From DATDMG01 sp036518955 (GTDB taxonomy: Bacteria > Actinomycetota > Actinomycetes > Actinomycetales > Kineosporiaceae), in assembly GCA_036518955.1 (NCBI GenBank), contig DATDMG010000294.1:1-23800 (forward strand): a stretch of DNA of 23,800 bases, read 5' to 3'. A program made the translations under genes and the position numbers. The notes below the pieces were generated by a model. That model made no database searches. It saw only the letters and a list, made by a program, of their open reading frames with translations, and was not told where the DNA came from. The first letter of the stretch is position 1, and every line of letters begins with the position of its first letter. This document shows, piece after piece, positions 1 through 7,827 of this stretch.

Positions 1-886
1 CGCACGGCCGGCCCTCGTGCCGCAGGCTGACCGGCAGACCGCCGGACCTCACCTGCTCCACCAGCGCGGGAAGGTCCGCGAGCCCGGGCTGGGGCAGCCG
101 GGCCTGCGCCGCCGCGGGATCGCCGTCCTCCCGCAGGACGCCGAGCAGCCGGCGCATCTCGGCGAGCGCCCGTCGCCCGGTGTCACCGATGACGCGCAAC
201 GACTCCTCCGCGGCCTGCGGTGAGGCAGCGGAGGCGTACCGGCCGCCGTCCGCCTGGGCGATCATCACGGCGAGCGAGTGTGCCACGACGTCGTGCATCT
301 CCCGGGCGATCCGGGCACGTTCGGCCTGCACCGCCAGGCGCGCCTGCTGCTGCTGCTCCACCTCGAGCAGCCGGGCGCGGTCGGCCAGCGCCTCGATCCG
401 CTCCCGGCGCACCCCGCGGAGGGTGCCCAGCGCCCAGGCGGCGAGCACGGACGTCGCCAGGGCGACGAAGGTGGGGACCACGTGGGTGATCGGGGTGCTG
501 GCGGCGCCCTCGAACCCGAAGGCCGCGAGCCCCGCGCCGAGCACCCCGGCGCCCATTCCGACCCGCCCTGCCCAGCGCGGCCCGTACGTGGCCAGCGAGT
601 ACACCGTGAAGGGGATCACCACGTCGCCGGGCAGCAGGCCGTGCGACTGGGTGGCCAGGAGCAGCCACCAGTGCAGGAACGCCACGGACAGCACGGCCGC
701 CGCGGACGGCACCGGCCGGGTGCGGCGCCAGGCAAGTGGCACGATCAGGACGACCGACATCAGCATCTGGGGCACGCCGAGCCCGCTCGCCGACAGGGCC
801 AGCACCAGTGCGAGACCACCGGCGACCACGCCGTCCACCAGCAGTCGGTGCCGGTTCAGCCAGGTGTCGAGGCGCTCGCTCAGCAT
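1..886 (-). CDS. Sensor histidine kinase, N-terminal part (cut by window start)
   Basis: Membrane sensor kinase of a two-component system that would phosphorylate a response regulator, probably of the NarL/LuxR type usual for this kinase subfamily. Reading from ATG at 886, hydrophobic segments occupy about residues 17-160, arranged as four to six membrane helices with short loops. A charged coiled linker follows (about 160-195), then the HisKA_3 dimerisation motif AREMHDVVAHSL, whose phospho-acceptor is His198. The second helix ends near residue 260. The reading frame is still open at base 1 after about 295 codons, so the ATP-binding domain lies outside the window. The start was chosen because GGCGG stands just before the ATG and no upstream start gives a longer membrane domain. 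It is transcribed away from the MarR gene and shares its intergenic region. The family call is firm; the signal is unknown. Confidence 0.9.
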   Translation of the reverse strand, partial: MLSERLDTWLNRHRLLVDGVVAGGLALVLALSASGLGVPQMLMSVVLIVPLAWRRTRPVPSAAAVLSVAFLHWWLLLATQSHGLLPGDVVIPFTVYSLATYGPRWAGRVGMGAGVLGAGLAAFGFEGAASTPITHVVPTFVALATSVLAAWALGTLRGVRRERIEALADRARLLEVEQQQQARLAVQAERARIAREMHDVVAHSLAVMIAQADGGRYASAASPQAAEESLRVIGDTGRRALAEMRRLLGVLREDGDPAAAQARLPQPGLADLPALVEQVRSGGLPVSLRHEGRPC

Positions 887-913
887 CGCCGCCAGTGTAT
901 GGAGCCGAGGTCC

Positions 914-947
914 GGGCTCGGATCTGCCCCAGGGCAGATCCGAGCCC
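914..947. promoter_or_regulatory. Perfect 16-bp inverted repeat, 2-nt spacer, upstream of kinase gene
   Basis: The left arm GGGCTCGGATCTGCCC (914-929) and right arm GGGCAGATCCGAGCCC (932-947) are exact reverse complements around CA. The element lies 28-61 bases upstream of the kinase start and about 40 bases upstream of the MarR operator. This length of perfect symmetry is unlikely by chance even in GC-rich DNA. It could be an operator for a dimeric or tetrameric regulator, or fold as a strong hairpin in the kinase leader RNA. The sequence does not decide between these. Confidence 0.6.
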
Positions 948-984
948 TGGTCACCGAGGGACTGCCGGGCGGCATAGTTGCAGC

Positions 985-1012
985 AAAATTTCATCGCCCT
1001 TGATGAAATCTT
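985..1012. promoter_or_regulatory. Putative MarR-family operator
   Basis: ATTTCATC (988-995) and GATGAAAT (1002-1009) form an exact 8-bp inverted repeat with a 6-base spacer, and the symmetry continues at outer bases with one mismatch. It is an AT-rich island in GC-rich DNA just ahead of a MarR-type gene, which is where such regulators bind to repress themselves. The right arm overlaps the proposed -35 element of the regulator gene. That MarR proteins bind such inverted repeats is family knowledge; binding here is inferred. Confidence 0.7.
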
Positions 1013-1029
1013 TTACGATAAGATATTCT
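1001..1029 (+). promoter_or_regulatory. Putative promoter of the MarR gene, apparently leaderless
   Basis: TTGATG (1001-1006) and TATTCT (1024-1029) are separated by exactly 17 bases and fit -35 and -10 (TANNNT) elements. Transcription would begin about seven bases after the -10, which is the A of the ATG at 1036. No Shine-Dalgarno sequence precedes that ATG. Leaderless mRNAs are common in actinobacteria, so this is a plausible leaderless, self-repressed gene. Confidence 0.55.
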
Positions 1030-1035
1030 GACGCG

Positions 1036-1506
1036 ATGGCAGAGTCCGCGGACCGACCCCGGCCGTCCCAGTTGCTCGGCGACCAATTGTGCTTCACCCT
1101 GTACGCGGCGTCGCGGGCAGTCTCCGGGCTGTACCGGTCCGTCCTGGAGGAGTTCGGGCTCACGTACCCGCAGTACGTCGTCATGCTCGCGCTCTGGGAG
1201 CGCTCGGGGGTGCCGGTGAAGGACCTCGGCGCCGTCGTCCACCTGGACTACGGCACCCTGTCCCCCCTGCTCAAGCGGCTCGAGGCGCAGGGCCTGCTGC
1301 GCCGCGAACGGCGTGCGGACGACGAGAGATCGGTCCTCATCGAGCTGACCGACGCCGGTCGCCAGTTGCGGGCCCGCGCCGCCCACGTGCCGGAGCGCAT
1401 CGGCAGCGCGATGGGCCTCACCGACGAGGAACTCACCACCGTGCGAGAACTCCTGCTCCGGATGACCGCGAACGTCCAGCAGGCCGCCGCCGCTCTCGCC
1501 GGGTGA
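1036..1506 (+). CDS. MarR-family regulator, OhrR-like (peroxide-sensing)
   Basis: DNA-binding repressor of 156 residues, the normal size for the MarR family. The segment LCFTLYAASRAV near the N-terminus matches the helix of OhrR/MgrA-type proteins that carries the redox-sensing cysteine. Here that residue is Cys19, with Tyr23 and Tyr33 close by. The winged helix follows (about residues 55-105), with LDYGTLSPLLKRLEAQGLL as the recognition region and a DERSV wing. OhrR proteins are inactivated when organic hydroperoxides oxidise the cysteine, which usually derepresses an ohr/osmC gene. No such gene is adjacent here; the nearest OsmC-like gene is at 21830. The ATG at 1036 was chosen because the family N-terminus begins there and a promoter ends just before it. 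Frame extensions further upstream would run through the operator. The class is sure; organic peroxide as the inducer is inferred. Confidence 0.88.
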   Translation: MAESADRPRPSQLLGDQLCFTLYAASRAVSGLYRSVLEEFGLTYPQYVVMLALWERSGVPVKDLGAVVHLDYGTLSPLLKRLEAQGLLRRERRADDERSVLIELTDAGRQLRARAAHVPERIGSAMGLTDEELTTVRELLLRMTANVQQAAAALAG

Positions 1507-1537
1507 GGCCTGACCGCAGGGCGGTGCCTCACCCGGC
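1498..1537. terminator. Bidirectional terminator-like hairpin shared by two convergent genes
   Basis: GCCGGGTGAGGC (1498-1509) pairs perfectly with GCCTCACCCGGC (1526-1537), giving a 12-bp stem with a 16-base loop. The left arm contains the TGA of the MarR gene (1504-1506). The right arm contains the TGA of the VWA gene on the other strand (1529-1531). No U-run follows, as is usual for actinobacterial terminators. Its position between convergent genes supports a terminator role in both directions. Confidence 0.75.
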
Positions 1538-2806
1538 CGGGCCGGCGGCCGCCCAGCGTTGCCCCCATCCCTCCACGTCACCGCGTCGCAGGGCGACCGC
1601 GAGCAGGTCCGGAAAGAGATCCGGCGTCGCGGCGAAGACGGGCACGCCGAGCGCTCCGAGCGCGGCCGCGTTCTCCCGGTCGAAGGAGGGGGCACCTGTG
1701 TCCGAGAGGGCCAGCAGCGCGATCACCTGGACGCCGGACGCCGTCAGCGCGGCGACGCGCTGCAGCATCTCCTCCTGAACGCCGCCTTCGTACAGGTCGC
1801 TGATCAGCACGAACAGGGTGTCTCCCGGCCGCCTCACCAGTCCGGCGCAGTAGGCGATCGCCCGGTTGATGTCGGTCCCGCCGCCCAGCTGGAGCCCGAA
1901 GAGCAGGTCGACCGGGTCATGCAACAGGTCGGTGAGGTCGACCACTGCCGTGTCGAAGACCACCAGCGAGGTCCGCAGCGACCGCAGCGACGCCAGCACG
2001 CAGCCGAAGACCGACGCGTACACGACCGACTCCGCCATCGACCCCGACTGGTCGAGCGCCAGGATGACGTCGCGGGCAACGGTCCGCTGCCGACGCCCGT
2101 GCCCGATCAGCCGGCGTGGGACCACCGTGCGGTGCTCGGGGAGGTAGTGCACCAGGTTCGCCCGGATCGTCCGGTCCCAGTCGACGGCGTGCAGCGGCGG
2201 GCGGGCGGTGCGCACGGCCCGGTCGAGCGCGCCGGTGAGGGTGGCCCGGGTGCGCTCCGCGACCCGCCGCTCGATCTCGGCGACGACCCTGGCGACCACC
2301 TGCCGGGCGGTGGCCCTGGTCGCCTCCGGCATCACCTGGCTGAGGGTGAGCAGGGTGCCCACCAGGTGGACGTCGGGCTCGACCGCCTCCAGCAGCTCCG
2401 GCTCGAGCAGCAGCCGGGTGAGACCGAGCCGGTCGACGGCGTCGCGCTGGATGACCTGCACCACGCCGCTCGGGAAGTAGCTGCGGATGTCACCCAGCCA
2501 GCGGGCGACCCGCGGCACCGATCCCTGCAGCCCGGCCTCCCTCGGCCCGGACCCCGGCCGGGCGGTCGACCCGGAGCTGTCGATGCCGGGGTCGTACAGG
2601 GCCGCCAGTGCCGCGTCGACGTCGGCATCCCGCCCGGTCAAGCCAGCACCGAGGGGCTGGGACGACGGTTGGCCGAGGACCAGCCGCCAGCGCCGCCGCC
2701 GCTCGCCGTCCGGCCCGCCGTCCGGCCCGCCGTCCGGCCCGCGGTTCCCCGCCGCGCCGACCGGCGGATCCTGGGCGCGGGGTTCGCCGCCGACGGGCCC
2801 GGTCAT
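1529..2806 (-). CDS. VWA-domain (MIDAS) protein of the MoxR operon
   Basis: Protein of 425 residues with a C-terminal von Willebrand factor A domain (about 245-410). The metal-binding MIDAS motif DQSGS is at 252-256, and the downstream loop LGGGTD at 308-312 supplies the second ligand set. The N-terminal 40 residues are low complexity, with GPDG repeated three times followed by RRRRWRLVLG. A helical region (about 100-240) links them. No signal peptide or membrane segment is visible, so it should be cytoplasmic. VWA proteins next to MoxR ATPases typically act as adaptors that bind clients or metal for the ATPase. The ATG overlaps the stop of the preceding DUF5682 gene as ATGA, indicating translational coupling. 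It is the last gene of the operon and ends in the shared hairpin. The domain is certain; the client is unknown. Confidence 0.9.
   Translation of the reverse strand: MTGPVGGEPRAQDPPVGAAGNRGPDGGPDGGPDGERRRRWRLVLGQPSSQPLGAGLTGRDADVDAALAALYDPGIDSSGSTARPGSGPREAGLQGSVPRVARWLGDIRSYFPSGVVQVIQRDAVDRLGLTRLLLEPELLEAVEPDVHLVGTLLTLSQVMPEATRATARQVVARVVAEIERRVAERTRATLTGALDRAVRTARPPLHAVDWDRTIRANLVHYLPEHRTVVPRRLIGHGRRQRTVARDVILALDQSGSMAESVVYASVFGCVLASLRSLRTSLVVFDTAVVDLTDLLHDPVDLLFGLQLGGGTDINRAIAYCAGLVRRPGDTLFVLISDLYEGGVQEEMLQRVAALTASGVQVIALLALSDTGAPSFDRENAAALGALGVPVFAATPDLFPDLLAVALRRGDVEGWGQRWAAAGPAG
2705..2740. repeat. Three tandem 12-bp copies in the VWA gene
   Basis: GCCGTCCGGCCC is repeated three times without change in the 5' part of the VWA gene. 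The repeats encode GPDG-type residues (about 23-34) in a disordered N-terminal tail. In-frame copy-number change would alter only tail length. Confidence 0.85.
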
Positions 2807-5115
2807 CGGCCACCTCCGCAGAGCAGGCGAGTGGCGGCGAGGACGGCGGGCCGGGCACGGTCCTCGTCGACGTCCCAACCGTCCGCCGCAGCTGTCGAGC
2901 CGGGCGCCGCGGCCCCGGCGGTACCGGCCCCCGGGGCGCGCCGGATCCGCTCCGCGATCAAGCGGCGTTCGCCCCCCGCGAAGGTCGAGAACGTCCGGCG
3001 GAGCAACGGCAGGACGTCGTCGAACGCCGCCGCGGGCAGTCCGGCGAGCCACGCGTCGAGCACGCCGAGCAGAGTCGGGTCATGAGCCAGGACCAGCCCC
3101 GCACCGCCGAGCGCGCCCTCCACCCAGGCGGCCTGCGCGCCGGCGGGGGTACCCGCGGACAACGCCCGGCCGAGCCGGAGGGCGACCTCCTCCGGGCCGC
3201 ACCGACCGGCGTCCGCGAGGAGCCGGACGATCCGGCCGGCGAGCAGGCCGTGGACGCCGCGGCGCCCCGCGACCGTCTGGAGCACGTCGAGCCAGCGCTC
3301 CCGGGCCGCCTCGCCGTCGGGGAGCGTCGCCCGGAGCTCTACCGCACCGTGCATCAGATCGACCCGACGCCGCAGCTCGGCTGCCGCATCGTCGCCCAGG
3401 CCGCCGAGCGCGGCGGGCAGTGCCGCCTCGACCCGGATGGCCAGGGTGTCCGCCACCCGGGCGAGCGACGCGGTGTCCGTGCGTCGGACGTCTCCGTAGC
3501 GGAGCGACCGGACCAGGGCCGGCACCGCGTCCATCAGGTGCCGGACGTCGAGATCGCCGGCGGCCCGCCGGTCGAGCGCGGCGAGGAGGGGCCGCAGCGC
3601 GGTCGGCAGGCGCGCGAGCAGGGCCGTCTCCACCGAGGAGGTGATCTCGGCCAGGCTGGCGGCAGGACCGGACGCCCGATCCAGCAGGCGAGCGGTGGCA
3701 GCGGCCTCGACCGTGGTGCCCCAGCCGGAGGCCTCGACGATCGCCACCGACAGCTGCGGCCGCCACTGCAGGGTCCAGCATTCCCGGAAGGTGCCGGTGC
3801 TGCGGACCTCCGACTCGCGCGGCACGCCCCAGCCGATCCCGAGAATGGTCAGCCGGTGCAGCAGACATGACCGGTCCGACCCGCCTGCGGTGCGAAGGTC
3901 GAGATCGAGGGTGCGTTCCTGCGGCTCCTGCGTCAGCCGCAGCCGGCGCGCCTGCCCGGCCAGGTCGGCGGCCAGCGGCACCGTCGGGGCGTCGGCCGGC
4001 ACGTTGCCGAGCGCCTCGCCGACGACGAGCCGTTCGGTGACGATCCGCAGCACAGCCTCGCTGCCGTCACAGAGGACGGCGAGGGTGGCGTCGGTGACCT
4101 CGGCGAGCCCGGCGAGCGGTCGGCCCCGCAGGGCCGCCAGCGCGTCGGCGGTACGAACCGCCTCGATCACGTGCGCGCTGGACACCGGCAGGTCGGCCCG
4201 GCGCAACTCGGCCGCGACCCGGGTGAACCAGCGGGTCACCGGCCGGTCCGCCGCGGTGAAGAGGTGGTGGTACCAGCCCGGCGACGTGATCCCCGCCCCG
4301 TACCCGGAGGCCTGCGCGAGCCGGGAGTGCGTCCAGGGGACCCAGGTCACCGCGGCCTTCCGCCGGGGCAGACCCTTGAGCAGCGCGGCGTCCCGGGAGG
4401 CCGTCGGCAGCGGCTCGGTGAGGGCGGGGGCGTGCCAGGCGCCGCACACCACGGCCACCCTGCCCGCCCCGCCGCGCAGCACCTCCCGCAGCACCCGGCG
4501 CATGTACGCCTCGCGCCGCTCCTCGAGCGCAGCTCCGGGCGGCTCCGGTGACGATGGGGTGCCCTCGCGGACGGCGGCCATCGCGGCGGTCAGCGCCGGG
4601 AACGGGCCCGCTCCGGGGAGCCCGGACATCGGGCGCTGCTCCACCAGGTCGTCCCACCACCGCTCCGGGTCGTCGTGCCCGGCGGCCGCGGCGAGGGCGG
4701 CGATCGGATCGGTCCGGACCCCGCCGGCCGGAGCCGGCTCGGGCTCGGCGAGGACCGCTGTCGACGGCAGGTCGCAGAACCGCACCCGAGCGCCGTGCGC
4801 CAGCCCCCAGCGGATCGCCTGCCACTCCGGCGAGAACACCGCGAACGGCCAGAAGACCGCGTGAGCCGGCCGGTCCACGGCGTACGCGAGCAGGGCCACC
4901 GGAGGCTCGAGCTCGGCATCGGCGACCCACCGGAGCAGCTCGTCGGCGTCCGCCGGGCCTTCGACCAGGATGGTGTCGGGGCGGAGCAGCTCGAGCGCCG
5001 CCACGACGCTGCGGGCCGACCCCGGCCCGTGGTGCCGGACGCCGAGCACCTCCACCGTGGGGACGGCGGCCACAGCGGTCACCGAGGTGACCGCCGTCGC
5101 CGGCGCGACCGCCAC
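2803..5115 (-). CDS. DUF5682-family protein of the MoxR operon
   Basis: Large protein (about 770 residues from GTG 5115) of the family that accompanies MoxR, VWA and DUF5691 genes; its biochemical role is not established. Near the N-terminus it has VLGVRHHGPGSARSV (His28, His29), then TILVEGPADADEL (Glu52), and later VVCGAWHAP (GxxH at 225-228). This order of GxxH, E and GxxH motifs resembles TraB/GumN or ChaN/EreA-type folds, which suggests a metal-dependent hydrolase-like N-terminal domain, but that is inference. The rest is helical and alanine/leucine-rich without a recognised motif. The start is uncertain: GTG 5115 is the first in-frame start after the MoxR stop at 5123, and GTGs slightly downstream are possible. 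An ATG at 5256 would extend about 47 codons into the MoxR gene and does not look like family sequence. The stop overlaps the VWA start. Confidence 0.8.
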   Translation of the reverse strand: MAVAPATAVTSVTAVAAVPTVEVLGVRHHGPGSARSVVAALELLRPDTILVEGPADADELLRWVADAELEPPVALLAYAVDRPAHAVFWPFAVFSPEWQAIRWGLAHGARVRFCDLPSTAVLAEPEPAPAGGVRTDPIAALAAAAGHDDPERWWDDLVEQRPMSGLPGAGPFPALTAAMAAVREGTPSSPEPPGAALEERREAYMRRVLREVLRGGAGRVAVVCGAWHAPALTEPLPTASRDAALLKGLPRRKAAVTWVPWTHSRLAQASGYGAGITSPGWYHHLFTAADRPVTRWFTRVAAELRRADLPVSSAHVIEAVRTADALAALRGRPLAGLAEVTDATLAVLCDGSEAVLRIVTERLVVGEALGNVPADAPTVPLAADLAGQARRLRLTQEPQERTLDLDLRTAGGSDRSCLLHRLTILGIGWGVPRESEVRSTGTFRECWTLQWRPQLSVAIVEASGWGTTVEAAATARLLDRASGPAASLAEITSSVETALLARLPTALRPLLAALDRRAAGDLDVRHLMDAVPALVRSLRYGDVRRTDTASLARVADTLAIRVEAALPAALGGLGDDAAAELRRRVDLMHGAVELRATLPDGEAARERWLDVLQTVAGRRGVHGLLAGRIVRLLADAGRCGPEEVALRLGRALSAGTPAGAQAAWVEGALGGAGLVLAHDPTLLGVLDAWLAGLPAAAFDDVLPLLRRTFSTFAGGERRLIAERIRRAPGAGTAGAAAPGSTAAADGWDVDEDRARPAVLAATRLLCGGGR

Positions 5116-5122
5116 CCGGCGC

Positions 5123-6226
5123 TCACGGAGCCACCTGGCGGCAGGCCCGGTAGAAGTCCCCCCAGCCGGGCCGTTCGCGGACCACGGCCTCCAGGTACTC
5201 CGTCCAGGCGACCTGATCGGCGACCGGGTCCTTGACGACCGCTCCGAGGATGCCACCGGCCACGTCGGCGGCGCGCAGCACGCCGTCGCCGAAGTGAGCC
5301 GCCAGCGCCAGGCCGTGCGTGACGACCGAGATCGCTTCGGCGGTCGACAGCGTGCCCGAGGGCGACTTCACCGTCGTCCGGCCGTCAGCGGTCGCCCCCG
5401 ACCGCAGCTCGCGGAAGACCTGTACCACGCGGCGGATCTCGTCCAGCGCCGTGGGCATTTCGGGCAGCTGCAGGACGCGGCCGAGCTGCTCGACCCGGCG
5501 GGCGACGATGTCGACCTCCTCGTCCTGTGAGGCGGGCAGCGGCAGCACGACGGTGTTGAACCGTCGTCGCAGCGCCGACGACAACTCGTTCACCCCGCGG
5601 TCCCGGTCGTTCGCGGTGGCGATGACCGTGAATCCCGCTCTGGCCTGCACCTCGATGCCCAGCTCAGGCACCGGTAGCGCCTTCTCGGAGAGGATCGTGA
5701 TGAGCGCGTCCTGCACGTCGCCGGGGATCCGGGTGAGCTCCTCCACCCGGGCCACCCGCCCCTCCCGCATCGCCGTCAGCACGGGCGACGGGACCAGCGC
5801 CGCCTCCGTCGGCCCCTCGGCGAGCAGCCGCGCGTAGTTCCAGCCGTAGCGGATCGCCTCCTCCGTGGTGCCCGAGGTGCCCTGCACGAGCAGGGTCGAG
5901 TCACCGGACACCGCCGCGGCAAGGTGTTCGCTGACCCAGGTCTTCGCGGTACCCGGCACGCCGAGCAGGAGCAGCGCCCGGTCCGTGGCCAAGGTTGTGA
6001 CGGCCACCTCGATGAGCCGGCGCGGCCCGACGTACTTCGGGCTGATCACGGTGCCGTCGCCGAGCTCGCCGCCGAGGAGGTACGTCACCACGGCCCAGGG
6101 CGACAACCTCCAGGACGGCGGCCGCGGCCGGTCGTCCGCTGCCTGCAGCGTCGCCAGCTCCGCGGCGAAGGCCTGCTCCGCGTGCGGGCGCAGCAGGTCG
6201 GGGACGGCGGCCGGGGTCGGTGTCAC
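5123..6226 (-). CDS. MoxR-like AAA+ ATPase
   Basis: AAA+ ATPase of 367 residues, cytoplasmic, expected to remodel or activate a partner together with the VWA protein. Walker A is GVPGTAKT (89-96). The Walker B region reads VARVEELTRIPGDVQDALITILSEK (from about 158), with VEE where most MoxR proteins have a DE pair. Sensor 1 is VIATAND (201-207), and NELSSALRRRF (to about 223) supplies the arginine-finger region. The start is GTG at 6226, which overlaps the TGA of the DUF5691 gene as GTGA, so the two are probably translated in succession. Length is typical of the family. The unusual Walker B may still coordinate magnesium through glutamate; I recall similar wording in homologues from this gene cluster, but could not check. 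Assignment as a MoxR-type ATPase is firm. Confidence 0.9.
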   Translation of the reverse strand: MTPTPAAVPDLLRPHAEQAFAAELATLQAADDRPRPPSWRLSPWAVVTYLLGGELGDGTVISPKYVGPRRLIEVAVTTLATDRALLLLGVPGTAKTWVSEHLAAAVSGDSTLLVQGTSGTTEEAIRYGWNYARLLAEGPTEAALVPSPVLTAMREGRVARVEELTRIPGDVQDALITILSEKALPVPELGIEVQARAGFTVIATANDRDRGVNELSSALRRRFNTVVLPLPASQDEEVDIVARRVEQLGRVLQLPEMPTALDEIRRVVQVFRELRSGATADGRTTVKSPSGTLSTAEAISVVTHGLALAAHFGDGVLRAADVAGGILGAVVKDPVADQVAWTEYLEAVVRERPGWGDFYRACRQVAP

Positions 6227-7827
6227 TGCAACTCCTCGACGATCGTGCGGCGGAGGGTCACGAGCTCGGCCGCCGCGGCGGCCAGCCGCCGGCTGGCCGA
6301 CATCGGGGGCCAGCGGTCAGCCAGCTCGCGCAGCGGGACGGCGGCCGGGCCGGGCAGACGGCGCGCCGCCAGCTCGAGCACGGCCCGGCCGTCAGGGTCG
6401 TCGAGCCGGGGCCGGTCGTCGAGCCAGCCCAGCACCACCACGGTGACCTCCCGCGGCCACGGACCGGGCAGCGCGCGGAGCAGCGCGGCCAGCGGGATCG
6501 GCAGGTCGCCGTCACGGACCGCGGCGGCGACCCGAGCGGCCCGGCGGCGTTCGGGCAGGACGCCGAGCAGCGCGTCGACCGTGCCGGTCAGGTCGGGCAG
6601 CGGGCCGCGCACCGTCGCGGGCGCCCTGCCGGGAGCGGACCCGGACGGCGGCGGTGCGCCGAGCAGCGCCTCCGCCCAGCGGACGTCGTGCTCCCGGGCG
6701 GCGGCCCGGGCCCAGCCGAGCCAGAGGACCGGCCCCCAACCGTCGGCCACCTCGAGCTCCACGACGGCCGCCGGGTCGGTGCCCAGCCCGGGGACCCAGG
6801 TGCGCAGCGGGGCCGCCGCGACCACGTGCAGGAGCAGCCAGCCGCCCGGACCGGCGTCGGGGGCGAGGCGGGCCGGCAGCGGGATCTGGTCGCGCGCCAT
6901 GGCCTGGTCGTCACCGCCAGGGACCGAGACGACCAGGCGGGCCGGCGGGCCGCCCGGCCTGGGCGCCCCGGGCCCGCCCTCGCGGCGAACGGCGCGCCTC
7001 GCCCGCTCCGCGGCCCGCCGACCGAGTGCCGACCCCGGTAAGATCGTCAGCAACCGCGCCGCCGTCGCCCGGACGTCGCTTCGCCGGTCGTCGAGACACC
7101 GCTCCAGGAACGGCTCGTCGGCGAGGCTCAGCCCGTCGGCCAGGACGCCGAGCAACCCGGCGCGCTCCGCGGGCGCCTCCCTGGCCCAGCCGGCCGCCAG
7201 CTTCTCGCGGGCGGCCGCGGCGTCGCCCGCTCGCAGCCCGGCGAGCCAGGCCAGGCGTTGCGGCGGCGTACCCAGCTCCCCGTCGACCGCTCCGGGCGCG
7301 CCCCCCGCCGCGCCGGGCATGGCCGCCGCCCAGTCCGGCCGGTGCCGAGCGAGCCAGCGGCCCCGGGGTCCGCAGGCCTCCGCGATGGCGGAGGCCAACG
7401 CCGGAACGCGGACCGCGTGGTCGAGCAGCCGGGGCAGGGCATGCTCCGGAGGCCGCACCCCGCGCAGGGCCGCGGTGGTCAGCCAGAGCTCCAGCAGCTC
7501 GTGGTCGGCGCCTCCGAGCAGGTCGCCGAGCCGGGCCGCGGCGGCCGGGGCGGCCGCCCGACGGGGGTCTGGTGGGGACGGCTCGGGCAGCGGGCGCGGC
7601 GGGGCACACCGGCGCCCCGCCCGGCCCAGGACCGTGGCGAGGGCCGCGACGTCGAGCAGGTCTCCGGCGGGATCGCGGACGGCGCCCGCGGCAGCACCCG
7701 ACGCCCGGTGCCGGCGGACGTCGGCGGCCGCCGCGGCGAGGACCGGCGGGAGCACCAGCTCGGACAGCTGCCGGCGCGCGGCGCCGAGCAGTGCCACCGC
7801 GGCCAGGTCGTCGAACGATCCCGTCAT
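6223..7827 (-). CDS. DUF5691-family protein of the MoxR operon
   Basis: Protein of 534 residues recognised by its opening MTGSFDDLAAVALLGAARR and by its position between a SWIM-type gene and a MoxR gene, where DUF5691 proteins are usually found. It is almost entirely helical and rich in alanine, leucine and arginine. The stretch around LADEPFLERCLDDRRSDVRATAARLL reads like HEAT-type repeats, which would suit a scaffold or client-binding role. No catalytic motif, signal peptide or membrane helix is visible. The ATG at 7827 overlaps the stop of the upstream gene as ATGA, and its own stop overlaps the MoxR start. Longer upstream readings in this frame are antisense-like arginine/proline-rich sequence and were rejected. 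Family confidence is moderate, since it rests on memory of the family and on context. Confidence 0.75.
   Translation of the reverse strand: MTGSFDDLAAVALLGAARRQLSELVLPPVLAAAAADVRRHRASGAAAGAVRDPAGDLLDVAALATVLGRAGRRCAPPRPLPEPSPPDPRRAAAPAAAARLGDLLGGADHELLELWLTTAALRGVRPPEHALPRLLDHAVRVPALASAIAEACGPRGRWLARHRPDWAAAMPGAAGGAPGAVDGELGTPPQRLAWLAGLRAGDAAAAREKLAAGWAREAPAERAGLLGVLADGLSLADEPFLERCLDDRRSDVRATAARLLTILPGSALGRRAAERARRAVRREGGPGAPRPGGPPARLVVSVPGGDDQAMARDQIPLPARLAPDAGPGGWLLLHVVAAAPLRTWVPGLGTDPAAVVELEVADGWGPVLWLGWARAAAREHDVRWAEALLGAPPPSGSAPGRAPATVRGPLPDLTGTVDALLGVLPERRRAARVAAAVRDGDLPIPLAALLRALPGPWPREVTVVVLGWLDDRPRLDDPDGRAVLELAARRLPGPAAVPLRELADRWPPMSASRRLAAAAAELVTLRRTIVEELQ

Noticed and set aside
183..668. 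Minus-strand 161-codon frame inside the kinase region
   Set aside because: Out of frame with the HisKA motif; Arg/Gly/Ala-rich shadow of the real kinase frame.
1559..3085. Long plus-strand open frame antisense to the VWA gene
   Set aside because: Composition is Arg/Pro/Gly/Gln-rich and motif-free, while the minus strand encodes clear MIDAS motifs. It is a by-product of high GC content.
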